Positions 22,601 to 37,200 of a stretch of DNA of 64,000 nucleotides are shown here, one piece after another. Numbering within the stretch: the stretch's first letter is position 1; each line of letters starts with the position of its first letter. Position numbers and translations under genes: made by a program. The DNA is taken from contig NC_046673.1 in NCBI RefSeq assembly GCF_003369915.1, forward strand, positions 6,866,001-6,930,000. The letters run 5' to 3'. A model generated the notes under the pieces. It saw only the letters and a program-made list of their open reading frames with translations, did not search any database and was not told where the DNA came from. The DNA is from Drosophila miranda. Lineage: Eukaryota; Arthropoda; Insecta; Diptera; Drosophilidae.

Positions 22601-25600
22601 AGACAGACAAAATATGACTGACGTCACGTTACAAACCGCTGAAGTGGTTTGAGGTTGGGGTACAAAATTGCCAGACTCAGCGAATCTGCTAGTACTATCT
22701 GAATACAATTTTTCCTGTTAATATATGAAATATTTAGATCTTATTTTCCAAATCACTGAATGTAAAAACCTTTCTTCTTTTAACGTTATAAGTCCGCGGA
22801 GGCAACTGACATTCGTTACTGGCGTAAAGTTAACAAATTCCGAGGTATTAAAAGTTAAATAATACACCGCTAACCAAGATCTGGCCAATTTTCTGGGAAT
22901 TTTAAATTATAGTTGATTGTGTGAGAGAAACTTTATGGAAGAAATTTTATCCTGAGTCCTGAAGAAAAAAATATGACAAAAATCGAACTTTGTCTGATTT
23001 TAATAGGTTTTCACATTAAAGTTAATGAAATGATCTGCTTATTGGTTAAACTAGGTGACTTTCTGGACAAAGTACATTGAAATCTATTTTAATTGACCTT
23101 TAATGTCCATGCGAAATGGTTGAAATTTTGGCTGAAATACCCAGATGTGATCAAGGACGGTTTAAATCGTGATATATACCCCTTTTTAAAACCAGATAAG
23201 TTCTTCTTCAAACCCTTCTCCATTCGTTGCCTTGCATTTCACTAAGCAAACAGACATGTTCCCATAAGCGAACAGACACACGTTTTGAACGTTTCGAATC
23301 TGGCTTGAAATTCCAATAAGATCTTATTAAATATAATCTATTAAGCAATTCGATTCGAAATTTTTCATTTTTCTGAGGTAAGCTTGCATCTTTCTGACAT
23401 CGATCGATGTTAGCAAGCACTCACTAAAATATTATATTTAATATCTTGGATTAATGTGATTGATCAGTTTTTTAGTTTTATCAGTGAATCAAACATTCAG
23501 TAATGAAATAGATAAATCCTTTATAGGCTTGTTGTCTTTTTTAAATTGTTGAAAAATTGCAGCACATCTCTCTTCCGGTTTGAGACTCACATCTGTTGGA
23601 TTTATCTCCTTGATATACTGCCATCCGCATCCCAAAATGCCTTTTAAGCAGTTTGCACCCATGTGCTGAAGACTATCAACGATTAGTGTTTCTATAGTTG
23701 ACAACCTGGAATTATATTTTAAGTTCTTTGTTTCACAGGAGTCAAGGCGATTTTTATCATCCAAGATAAAGAAGACTTGATCAACATTATAGGCTCGGAT
23801 GTTTTTCTTAGATGATTCCAATTTTTTTGGTGGTCCTATAGGAAGACTGCATTGGTTCTTTATATAATTGTCATCTTGTAACTTTAATGTTGCCTCAAAT
23901 TTTCCAATGTGTTTGGACAAGTCATTGTTTGCAGATCTTAGATGTTCCATATTAATTTCCACATCTCTAGAGGCCTCAACGAACTCTACCACTTTATGTT
24001 CCAATCTGGTGGCCTCGTTTTGAAAATGTTGAATCGCTTGATTCAATTGATCTGCCCCGACAGATTTAAACCCAATGTCGCATCCAAGTAGTATGAATTC
24101 AAAATTTACCAACTCATTGATGTTGTTGTTAGATATCATGTGAGACACCAGAGTTTTCTGTATTGATTGATGGAGACAACTGAATCTGGCTCGCAATTGG
24201 TTTAGATTAGGACATGCATGTTTGGCTTTAGAGTTTTCTATATCAACACAGAATTTTACAGGATCATTTATAATCATCTCAATATGGGAAGCTGCAGTCC
24301 ATCTCTCACAAACGATTTTATAGTCTTCTGATGCTGATTCCAGACAGATATCATCCATAGGCTCGATTGCTTTGGTTCTTACAGTGAGAACTTCCTGTTT
24401 TCCAAATATGCCAGGAGACTCCATTCCAGAGTTCATCCTGTATTGGGAACCTTCTGACAATTCTCGGTCCATGGTACTTAGATCATCCGACGGTGTCAGG
24501 CCACAATTTCTCTCATCAATGATTTGTGCAAGATGCTCCTCCATGGAAACATGGTCTCTCCCCTAAAATTTTGCAAAAATCTCATCATCTTTTTCCAATC
24601 GTTGATCTATTTGATATTTGCACTTTTTTGCATCAAATGCATGTTCTTCCACACCTCGCACACAGTTCTTATAATTGCAATTAACCATGATGTTTGATTT
24701 CTGATAGTGAAATTGTACTCTTATGATTCTGATTAAAGTTAAAGTTGGGAAAATTTTTAGTTTTCTTAGGGGACTATTTCGACCCAGAAATGGGGGCTGA
24801 AATAATTCAAACAATTCAACAATTGCCTGAGATACCCGTTTCTGTCTTTTGTGATTAACAACTGATTCAAGTCTCTAAGAAGGAAGATCCCATTTTTGGA
24901 TCATGACCTGAGTAAAAATACTTACTTTCAATTTATAAATTTATAAATTTATAAATTGAGTTGTTGCTTGTTGCTTGGTTTGTTGTACGAATTCGATTGT
25001 CTAAGGGCACCTCGGTGTTAGTTGTTTTTTTGTTACTGGTCTGTTGGCTGTACTACATGGCCATTATTTGGGGCAGAGGTGGAGTAGTACTCTTCAATGG
25101 TTGTCTTTCCTTCCTCAAAAGTTTCGTTGTGAATCGTTGTTTTGTTTTGGAATCTGTGCACCTTCTTTCCTGCGTTTCCTCTTTTCGTTCCGGCCTTTGC
25201 TTTTCCGTTTTTATTGTCCTTCTTTGGCCACACACAAACTCACACACACACTGCTGCAATCACTGGAAGATGAAGAAATCGGATATAAATTGGTATTAGA
25301 ATTAGCGGTAAAGTTGTTTCCGTGGCTGGTGGGGCATTTTCACCATTTGCTGGGGGCTGTCATGACAACGGCACACAAAATCATTAACACAAAAAAGAAA
25401 ATAACAGAAATCACAGAACTCGAAAGTTGCAAATCAAAAAAAATCAAAGTTGTTTCCATACCATCAATAGCCCCGTCTGTCGGGGCATAAAAATACATTC
25501 CCAGTTCATTGAATTGCGATTAACGATATTCGCCCCGTCCCGTGCATAAATCACCACAACCAAAAACCACCTCCATTTCTCATTAATGCCGTCGTCGTCG

Positions 25601-28600
25601 TCGTCGTCGTTGTTGTTGCGCTGCGGGGGGAAATGTCGGTCATTGGCTGGGGTTTTCTTTGCTATTTTCCACGGGGCATTTCGTTCGGTTCGAGTCTGAT
25701 GGCAATAACCATCGCATATAGTGCATGCAATTGCAGGTGGAAATGGGTAAAGACGATTACGGGAATGCCCTTCTCCAAAGCCAGGCAGGAAGGCAGGGAT
25801 AATTATATGTATCTGGGTTATCTTGGATCCTAATTAGGTCTATGATTGGGTTGAGGGTGTCAGGGGTGCATTGTTCATTGTCATGCACAGGACATGTATG
25901 CTGTGCGTGATATTTTGGACCATTTGCTTGTGGGTCTCGAGTCCGTGGCAACGATTGGGAGCACGGACGTGGCCTCTATTAAGTCGTAGCTCTTCTCATA
26001 ACAAATCAAAAAAGGCAATGACCAACAAAAAGACAAAAAAATTCGAAATATCAGAATAATAAAAACCAAATAAAGAAAATATCCACAGCGGGGGGAAAAA
26101 TTGTGAAATTCTATTAATTTCTTGTGAGGGAACACGAGAGATGAGATTCCGTATTGCGACGCAGCGCAGCGCAGTGCCTGTTCGTATCTTTTCTGGTGTG
26201 GGGGCAAGGCATTGGCCGAATGTTTCGTTTCGGGCATTTCGGGGATAAACAAAATGCCATAAATATTACAAATTATAATACAATTTAAAAAGTAAATAAT
26301 ATGCACAGCATTTTTTGCAATTAGGAATCTCGGTAGCCGATAGCCGCGGCGGCATGGCATTCATCGCTGCCATCCCGACGCCGATTGCTGCCTGCATTTG
26401 AGCATGAAAATTTAATTAATGCTAAATTCCTGCCAGTCTACCGTCCCCGTACTCTGCGGTCAACGTTGGCGTCGCGTCGAGTCTCGCCGCTGCTGTTGCA
26501 AGCAGAGGGCAACTGGCGCTGGGCGCAACATTTTAAAACAGAGAGAGCTTTGGTGTCTTTCTTTCTTTGGTTCTGTTAATGAATGAAAGCAGGAATGCAG
26601 GAATGTCTTTGCCTTTGTTCTTTTTGGGCAACAAAAAGTGCAATCGATTGGCGGGAGAAAACTATCCGTTTAACAAAAGCTCCAGCGACAGCCAACTGGC
26701 ATTTGAAAGCTCAAAGCCTCAAATAATGGGGCGGGACGGGACGGGACGGATGTCATGCCATTACGCATGCATCATTTGAGTGCAAGGTCAAGGTCGTCTT
26801 GAGGCAAGCTTTTTGCAGCCAAAGTGGTTCGTGTGTGTCTGCGCATTCTGGATATCAAGGCAAACAACAATTTAAAGAACAGAATATTAAATTTCTTTAC
26901 ACAACAATAATAATTTACTTGAATGGTTCCCACTCGTGGAAACAATTCTCTGAAAGTGCCTGAATAAACCGCCCAGTTCAAGGGAAATTCTAAACTGATG
27001 ATCTACAATGTAATATTAGTCATCGCTAATTGTTTTTGTTGATATAATAACGAAAGATTTTTAATATCAAATACGATTTCCTCTTGGCAGCATTGTTCTG
27101 AGTCTTTCAGTTAATAAACACCAAAAGTTTATTCGAAAAGTGCAACATTATTTAATAGTATTTCATTAATTTAAACAATTGAGAAAAAACCATATGAAAA
27201 TCAACAAAAGTTAATTTTTTGTCGGTATTTTTAGTACCTTGTTTTCCTATATTGTATCCCTTAAAAGATTTTTATACCCGATACTCAAAATGAGTATTGG
27301 GGTATATTAGATTTGTGGTAAAAGTGGATGTGTGTAACGTCCAGAAGGAATCGTTTCCGACCCCATAAAGTATATATATTCTTGATCAGCATCAATAGCC
27401 GAGTCGATTGAGCCATGTCTGTCTGTCCGTCTGTCCGTCCGTCCGTCTGTCCGTCTGTCCGTCTGTCCGTCCCTATTAGCGCCTAGTGCTCAAAGACTAT
27501 AAGAGCTAGAGCAACGATGTTTTGGATACAGACTTCTGTGATATGTCACTGCTACAAGAATATTTCAAAACTTTGCCCCGCCCACTTCCGCCCCCACAAA
27601 GGGCGAAAATCTGTGGCATCCACAATTTCGACGATACGAGAAAACTAAAAACGCAGAATCGTAGAAGATGACTATATCTTCTAGAGTGCAAAATCTGAAC
27701 CAGATCGTATAATTATTATAGCCAGAATCAAGAAAACAATTTCTTTTTTATTCTCGCCCTTTCTCTCTCTAACACACAGGTAGCATAGCCGGCTTTGCTT
27801 AGAGTAAAACATTAGCGCCTAGATCTCAGAGACTATAAAAGCTAGAGCAACCAAATTTGGTATCCACACTCCTTATATATCGGACCGAGACGAGTTTGTT
27901 TCAAAATTTCGCCACACCCCCTTCCGCCCCCGCAAAGGATGAAAATCTGGGGATATTCACAAATCTCAGAGACTATTAAGGCTAGAGTAACCAAATTTGG
28001 TATCCGCACTCCTGTTAGATCTCACTTTAAAACGTATATCTCAAAATTTCGCCCCACCCCCTTCCGCCCCCACAAAGGACGAAAATCTGTTGCATCCACA
28101 ATATCACAAATCACCACAAAATCATAGATAATGATCATATCTATCAGATTGCTGAATCTGGATCAGATCAGATCATTTTTATAGCCAAAAGGAACAAATC
28201 AATTTGCACTGGCTACGCAGCCCCCGACGTCACGCTCAGACTGATTTTCTGTCTCTCTCGCACGCACTCTTTGTCGTGTCGTTCAATATTAGTGGCGTCT
28301 GCCGGAGGAGAGCCATACTGACTTAGTATCGGGTATAACTGTAGAGTTGCGGTGTCCGCTGCAACTCATAACGTTCCCCCTCGTTTTGTATTATATTACT
28401 TTCAATCTCCTCTAAGATGATTCATGATAAAAGTTCTGCTCTCTTACATATTCAACAAACTAATAAAATACCCGAAAAATAATAAAAAAAAAATACAAAA
28501 TAAAATATCAAGACATTAATAATGAGTATTCTTGAATTAGTCACATTGGTGTTGTGTATTTGCCAAAAATTATCCCTCCAATTATCCATCACCAATTACA

Positions 28601-31600
28601 GAGATAATTAAGACATAAAATTTAAGACTATGGTCAAAATAAAATTCGTTTTATTCCCATATCGATTAATAATCGCTGAGATATTTGTTAGGAGAGGATA
28701 CATGTATGTATAGATTATAGCATTAAATGAGACGATCGATGGTTCTCTAGCGTTTGTTAGACAGTTGGATCTATAATTTCACACCGATAACAACTATTAA
28801 CGATTAATTAAAGTTCAATTTATAATAGTTGGGAAATCATAACGAGTAATAGGGAAGATCACACACACAAACACATGGACAGACATGTGAGCGTGAGCAA
28901 AAGCTCAAACACACGGAACACACAGGACGACGGTAAACAGGGGCGAACAGCTGATAGGGCGGGCGCATTAAAAAGCTCAATTGGCCGCCCACTGCTTGCG
29001 TCGGCAGCGAAAGTGCAAAAGCTCTCTGCCACACTCTCACTGGCGCCGCCTCGCTCGCACGCTCTTGCTCGCTCTTTTGGGTTCCTTGCTCTTTCGCATT
29101 AAATAATATTTGCTGTCGCTGCCGCCGTCTCGCAGTACGAGCACACGCATCGACGTCGCCAACGACGCCAACAATGGCAGAGACAACCGACGCCAACGGC
29201 AGCGTCTGTGTGGCAAAGGAAGATTTCGAGCATTCCTCCACATTCGCTTGGGTTTTCTGTTTTAGTCAACAACGCGGCAACGGCAAACGACACAAACAAG
29301 AATCGCCCCCGACCGGCCGACGGCCCACCACTAAAATATCAAAACAGAACGAAATTCAAATCGAAATTGAAACCAAATATCGTGTGCATCGTAGCCAAAC
29401 CCGAATCCGAAACGAAACGATTCGAATCCAAACGGTTCCTCGACGCAGTCTCTCTCGTTCTCCCACTAAATTCACGTATCCCCGAATCAATCTTCGAATA
29501 AATCGTTATTTCGAATCAAAAGTAAGCCCTAATCGAAGTATAATTTGAATTCAAACGGTTCTGTGCTGTCAATCTCTATATTTCTTATATATCTCAGAAT
29601 ATTTACATATCTATCTATTGGTTCTACACAAAGTTTTCTATAGATTGTATTTCGAAATACATTTTTATTTTGGTTGTATTTTATTTTGTTTTGTTTGAGT
29701 GCCACGCGAAATTTTCGAATATCATTTGCCAAAAAACAATCAAAATTTCGGTCCCAAAAACGAAACAGCTGTGCGTATGTCTCCCTCTCATTCACACACT
29801 CATCCACTCTCTCTCTCTCTCTCTCTGTCTTTCTTTCGCTTTTATTTATTTTATTTTTTCTGAGGAGCATTTGCAGCCCCTCCTCCACCCCGAGTGATCT
29901 GCTTGCCGGTAAGCGATGGGGATTCACAGAAATCCATTGAAACGAGCTGTGAAACAATTTGACATACTTTTACGAAGAGTCTACATATGTCTACATATGA
30001 GTGCGAGTGTCGTGCAAAATTTTACACATACTCAAGCGAGAGTAATCTCTGCCCTGACATGTTCCGAGAATAATTCAAAAAGACAATCCCCCGCGAAAAA
30101 AAAGAACACTTTTGAGTGGGGATGTTAGGGATAGCTAGGGAGATATCTCTTCTACTAATCTTGTTTACTTGCTTGCATATTGTCATCCACAATTCCTTAG
30201 ATCTTTAAGATGGAAGAAAAGTATTTAAGAATAATTTTTTTCAAGGAATTCTTTAAGGGTTCCCAAATAGCAGATTAAGTATAATTTGTGGAGAAAAAGC
30301 TTACCATATTTATTAGGAAATTCTATAAGAATTCAGTCAATTATCTTTTGGTTTATTATTTTTCTTTCTATTTATTTATAAAAAAAAAAATAAGAAAGAC
30401 CATACCATATTTGTTAGAAACTATACAAAAGAGTCGCTCTTTATACTATTTATTTTGATAAATAAAATATTTTTGGTTAAACATTTTCTCAATAGTTTCC
30501 TATCTATGGCATTATTGTATGTGTGTTTTGACCTTAGTTTCTTTAGTTTTTTCATTTCATTCGTTTAAATCTTGATCCTGTTCTACGCGTACTACACCTA
30601 GATCTTCTTCCCAGAAACCACTGCAATTCTCCTATTCCAAACCGTTAAGAATTCCATTTATTCACCTATTTTGAACCACCTTTCCATACAAGTAATTTTT
30701 GTCACTTATTTCGCTTTACGAAATTAATTTCTTTAAGAAAGGAAAAATAAATCTTAGAATTGATTTTTGAAAAATGTTTACGAACAAATCTGTTGGCCGT
30801 AAATCTCTGAGCAACATTTTTATGGGGGGGGCTTTCTTTGAAAAGATTTTGTCTGCTTAAATTAATGTTCATCTTAACGCGAACATTAGCCGCATCCGAT
30901 GCCGATGCCGCGATGCCATTTAATGAGATGCCGATGCCCCCCGCGGGGCACACGCATAAAATCTTCTTTTATGCAAATGCAAATAATTATTAGCGATTTT
31001 TAATCGAGTTGACACGATTCGAAATGATTTTCTTTACACTGGAAAAGCACACCTCAGTGGGTCAGACACTAGATGTTCCACAGACCGCGCTCCATATGCT
31101 GCCTCCCCCTCTCCGCTTCCCCACTCGATTCCAGCGTAAAAATTTGTAATAAAAGTAGCTGCCAATGAGGCGGAAAAAAGAGAGAAAAAAGAAGGACAAA
31201 GAATAACAAAAATCTGCTTTAATGGGCTAATAAAATCCGTCTAAGCACAGAGCAGGCTACAGCAGATGGGAGTGTAGGGGCGGGGCGTGGAGGGGAGGCA
31301 AAAGAAAGCCAAAAATTAATTAACAAAATATGTTGCAGCCAGTCGCGGCAGCATGCTGCAAATGGGGGAAGAATTAAAATGAAATATCTTTTCCACAGAA
31401 AGAGTAGAGGGGGAGGGAGAAGGATGACATGAAAATGAATTGTTGTCGCCAAATGCTGCCCCACAGATTCTCAGATTTATCAGAAATTCATTCCGGCCAT
31501 ATATTAGTGGCCGAGCCCCGTCTCTCGAGAAATGAGAACATTCCAGTAGCTGGAAACAAAGAAACAGTCAACAGTCAACTCAAGCCTTGACTCGGTAATC

Positions 31601-34158
31601 ATTTCGATACTTCATTCACAACAAATCATTTCCATTATTTGAATCACACATTTTACACCAGAATAAACTCGAAAAGTTGTGTTACACTTTCAATTTGTTT
31701 TTTATGTGTTAATCAAACGGAAATTTAAAAACTCTTCGGCCACAAGTGAGTGTTTCTTAAAGGTTTAAATGTGGCCAATGGTCCCCGCTTGATGGTTAAA
31801 GAAAAAATTATAGAAATTAAGTAAAATTCGTTAAGAGATGAATAATCCTGCAATTTCTCTGTCTCTGTTTTGCAGGCTTCCTTGGCAGTTTTTTATCAAA
31901 GGGCCTGAAGACCAATCAATTGGTTGTGAATACGGATGAGAAGACCCTGCGACCCGTTGCACGACTGAAGGAACCGCGAGATCTTTTCGCCCTGCCGAAA
32001 GACAAGGACAATGACTGCTCACAGCAGGCCCCCAGATGGCCCGTGGAGTGTCAGGTGAGTAATGGAGCAAAAGTGCAACACTGTAGCCATGAAATACACA
32101 TATTTATCCATCCATCCCATTGAATTCCATATCGAACGAAGGACAAGCGGTGTCCTAGTTTCGGGGGCGATGTGTGCGGCGGGGCGGGTAATGTGGATAT
32201 TCAATGCCTTTGACACGCACCTTGTCTGCCAGGATATCCCGGGGACATGCGTGCCTCGCCTCATAAATATTAATGCACATAAAGCGAGCGAGCGCGAGAA
32301 TCTTTTACGGGGGAGAGCGGGTGGCTAAAAAGGAGTAGAGGTGCCGAGGATGTGGAGAGGGGTGCGACCTCGCGGAAGCTTTAAAAGCCAGCGCCCACAA
32401 AAAGGCAACATCCTCCCGTTCCTACATCCATCTATCCACCCCCTCACCTTCTCTTCTCTCCGCTACGAATACATATGTAGGTCAAAAAATAAAATAAAAG
32501 GTGCACACCCCCCCTTCTCCCATTGGCGTTTACACCTCGTTAACTCGCCGGTTAACCCCATGGCATGCAGCACACATTTGTAAGCCAAAAAAAAAATGCA
32601 ATGAAAAATCCTTTCGTTTCCGCGTGTTTTTTTGTTTGCACATCAGATTTCTGTTCTTGCTGTTCTTTTGCCTAATTGTTGGGCCAAATCGTTAGCCATG
32701 TTAACAATTGATTTGATTTGTTGTACGAATTTGTATGTGCATTCGATTCTGCTGCCAAATTGTGCTTTAGGCAAATATTACACATACGCTCTGTCCGCGG
32801 CTAGTAGAATCGGGGAATGATCAATGGGCTAGAATATGGGGGCCCCCTGGCAAAAAGGGGGTACCCAGAGAATTGGCTAACACTGACTGCTAGAAAAGAG
32901 CGAGGTGACTGCTAAGTGGTTATAGAGAGTGAGAGAGGGGGGCGACGGCAGTCTATTAAAGTGGAGGTCAATTGTTGGGCAATTTGCTTCTGGCGTAGTT
33001 TGAATGAATCAAAGGAACAAAAAAACGCAAAGATTTTCCTGTCAATTGCTTTGTTTTTCAATTAACAAAAGTGCCAAAAAAAACTCAACAAAAGGAAAGC
33101 TCAAAAAGCCATCAATGAATGTAAAAAAAGCATTTCATAAAATTTAAATTTGAATTCAAATCTGATAGCTATCGATCAGCACACACATATCGATATTAAT
33201 TATCCCTAACAGAGTTGTATTTGGAAACCATTTCTCTTTCGTCTCTCCCTTGTCCACTTCTTCTTGCTGTAGAAAGCTTCCTGACACACGAACAGACGAA
33301 CACACAGACACTCATTTGCAAAGTTTCACGAACTGTAAATGCAATTAAGGACAAAAATAATAAGGAAAACAATCGGCAAAGAAAGTTAGGCAAATCGTTT
33401 TTTCTTTTCTACTTGGTAATACCCCTGAAAAAGAGGGTATAATGATTTTGACCAGCTGTTTGAAGCAAACAGTAAAATGCAGCATGTCCCTCTCATTTAT
33501 AGAGATGAGAACTGGTACTTGTGGTACTACGGGTGACTCGGATCGCTTGCTTGGTTCTTCCTTTATCTCGGATTCCTCTGTTGTATATTCACTTCCTTTC
33601 CCTCATAGAAAGCGACGGCCCTGACGTTTACATTTGCATACGCGAATAAAAAGTGAAATTTCAAAAACGACTTCAGTGTTGATTTGACTTTTTATTTTTT
33701 GTTGCTGCTGTTGTTGTTGTTGTTTCTACAGTGACACTGGCATTGGCAATGGACGAGCGGACAGATGGACGGATATAAAGGCATAGAAAGTTTTCAATAC
33801 CATTGGGAGAAACAGCGAAACAGAGAGGGACAGAGAGAGGAGAGTGAAGAGTGAAGAGAGTCGCGAGGGAAGCCTGACAGCGAGACGAGAGAAATAAACA
33901 AGCTAATTAGTTAGTTAGTTTGATAACATACACATCTACACAAAAATAAGCTGAATTATATACAACAAAAAATATAAAAAGAGCGAGAGAGAGAGAGAGA
34001 AAAGGATGATTTACAGCAACCTTTGGCACACGTCACACAGCGCGACTGCGAGGGCGGATTGCTTTTGCTTGGGATTCGTTTTCGTTTTCGTTTTGGTCTC
34101 GTCTCGCGAAAGAGCTGCCTACTGACGGCTGATATGTTTCAATTAAGCCAGAGCTCAC

Positions 34159-34223
<65 letters not shown>

Positions 34224-37200
34224 GAAAGAGAAACAGACAGACCGTCAGATTTGCATGTAAAGCAAAGCTCTGCTCCCGCCTCCCACAGTGGAACGTGAAC
34301 GGCAAAGGTATACGAAATGTTTCGAATATGTAATACCAAGTTTCCACTAGCAGAACTGTTTGCATACATTAACGGTTGATCGTGCTTTCATTTGAATTAT
34401 CACATTCGACGTTCACATGTGGCTGGCAAAAACAACAGCTGATTTTCAGCTTTCAATCAGAACAATAGCTTCATTTTTATACAAAAGCATACAGTGCACA
34501 AATAAACAAGCAACATTTCACCCAAAAACTGTATTTATTTAATTTCAACGATTTACGCTAATCACGCTTTAATTACGCTTTAATCCTTAAATAAAATACT
34601 AATGGTTTTCGGTTCACTCCATTCGAAAAAAGTATATGTCCATTCGATTAAGGTAAAATTGGACAAAAAAGTAAGGCTACCCTTTGAATTAAGGGTAACC
34701 AAAACGTCGCCACTCGCTGCTCAATGTTTCTATCCTCGTTTTAAAGTTCCCTTGAGACCTCCCTGTGGCCCATGTCCCACTGTGCACATCCATCCCGTCT
34801 TATGTAAGTAAGCGCTACTATATCCAGGGCTAAACAAAAAAGCTTCTCCAGCTTGTGGGTACAATAACAACACAGCAAATGACGTGAAAGCCAAAGCTGT
34901 GGATAGAAAGGGGATGGGGATACAAGGAAGAGAAAATGAACGAGCGGCAAACGAAATGGCCAAATGGCGTCCCAGGGAATCCTCATCGGTTGCCTTGCGA
35001 CAATAACTGCGACTCGCAATCGTATGACTGACATTTGGCTAAAATACCTTATTAAGAAGGACACACAACCAGCGATGAGAATTTTTGCGTCCTTCAACAT
35101 CTGGTGCTAGATTTGACTGGGAATACAACTGAGGAATAACACCTGACGGAAAGTTGTTAAGGGAAATGTCACCGATAAAAAGGGATAATTATTAGAGTAT
35201 CCCGTCTATGTATAAAAGAGGGATGCAGAATAGCGTTTTTGTCGTTTGCTTATGGGACATTTGTGCAGCGAATCAACTAGTGAATCCGATTTCATTTGTT
35301 GACTATCAAGAATATCCTTTATTCCTTTTTGTAAATTTATATTCGCTCTGTTTTCTGATCTCCAGGTCATCGAGGAGCGCATCACACACATTCCCTATGT
35401 GCCGGCCCAGCCCGAGCCGCTCAATACACCGACGGGCAACGAGCTGAAGCCACGGCCCGTTGGCGAGGAGAATGGCATTGTTGTGTTCAGCTACAGTCCC
35501 ATCAGTGCCGTCAATTATGTGAGTATTCTGCATTCGAATTCGGATGCACACCCACCCATTCGAGATTCATTTCGCACACACAAATGTCACGCACTCTGCA
35601 CTCTGCACTAACCCTTTTGGGGGGAAGGGAGAGGGATCCAACATTCACTCTTTCATTGAATCTGGCACTAAACAAAACAAAACAAAAACCACAGGCAAAG
35701 CCCAGGGCCAAGAAGGAGGATGAGTCCAGCGATGAATCGGATTACTCATCGGACTCCAGGATCGATTCAACGCCGCCCAGTCGCTCGACGCCTGTGCGAC
35801 AGCCGGCTGGGAGTCGCGGGGGCAAGCTGAACAGCGTCTCCAAGATGATCAACAGCCTGGACAATCGCTCGACCAGCGCCTCCTTGGACGATGACAATGA
35901 TTTTGAAGACGATTACGACTATGACACGAGCGGAGCCGGCGGCGGCAGTGGCGAGGCCCGGGAAAAGGCCATCATCAAGGATCTCATCGAGGAGAAGAAG
36001 CGCCGCTACATGAATGCTGCTACTCCCACCACAGAGGAGAGACAGCAGCAAAACACTGCCGTGGCAAGTGCTGGCCACAACAGCCGGACGGCCAGCAGAT
36101 CGGACAGCAAACCCAACAGCAGGTCGGCCGACAGGAGCACCAACGGTGACATTGATGACATCTGGAAGAACAACACCAGCGAATACAAGCCCGCGTCGCC
36201 GCGCTACATCCTTAGCCAATTCGGGAAGAATGTGACCAAGGCCGTGATCGATCGTCTGGTAGATCATGGCGATGACAAACACCACACATCGGCCACCGGC
36301 ACTCAAAAGGTATCGCCGTCGAACAAGTATGCCATATCCCCGATCATGTTGCCCAAAAAGAATATTGCTCGCCTGGAGATCGCCTTTGAGCGCAGTGTCC
36401 GGCCCGTTTCCCCGGGTCCAGAATTGAATAGCACTTTGATTAGCGATGTGCTGGGTGGTAATCACGTGCCGCCCAGCAGCACTGATGTTAGCCTCAATCG
36501 AAGTTCCGATAGTTCCGATTCCGATACGGAATCCGATATGGAATCACCCGACAGCGGCGGGGAAACATCATGCCATTCATGCCGCCTTGCTGGTGGTGCT
36601 GATGATATGCCAGCGTCTCCTGGTGGCTCTGGAAATGTATCCGAAACGGAAACCCTGGTGGGGGATGCAAGAAAGATCAAAACCAAGCTAGCGTGTAAGC
36701 AAATCGAAAGGAGATCTTTGGTAGGGATTGAGATCTAGAGATCCTTTATCCTAGATCTAGCATCAATCTCGTGCCAAAAGTACTCCCTTCAAATGACAGA
36801 AGATTAGGGATTACAGAACACATAGAACTAATGCTATCACCGGCTTACACCCTCATTCTCTGAGATTTCTCCTTCTACTTCTATGTGTTCTATAATCTTT
36901 GATATTCTTAGTAGTTTAGTTGAATATTTAAGTAGTTGGTTTGATGACAAGCCCCATCCTAATCCCACCCACAGCTGGGGGGCAGCAGAGGGGCAAGCCC
37001 CCAAGGAAGAGGTCCTCCATGCCATATTCACATGCGGCAACCCTTGCAGCGGCAGCAACTGGCTCAAGGGGGGCACGCCATGGTGAAACAGAGCCAAACT
37101 CCATGGATAGACTCAAGGGCGGGACGGGGAGTCTGACTAGCACTAGCACCATTCCTGGCAGTAGCACAGGCACTATCACGAGTAGCCTTAATGCTTACAG

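Noticed and set aside
27418..27472. GTCT/GTCC run as a possible CRISPR-like or coding repeat
   Set aside because: It is the standard microsatellite core of the Helitron-like element; CRISPR arrays do not occur in this kind of genome.
33417..33480. Possible second Helitron-like element
   Set aside because: Only a short motif (AATACCCCTGAAAAAGAGGG and neighbours) resembles the family end; no second end found, so it is noted as a fragment only.
35767..36465. 232-codon minus-strand frame
   Set aside because: Antisense of the NnaD acidic/serine-rich exon; the low-complexity valine/alanine product is an artefact.
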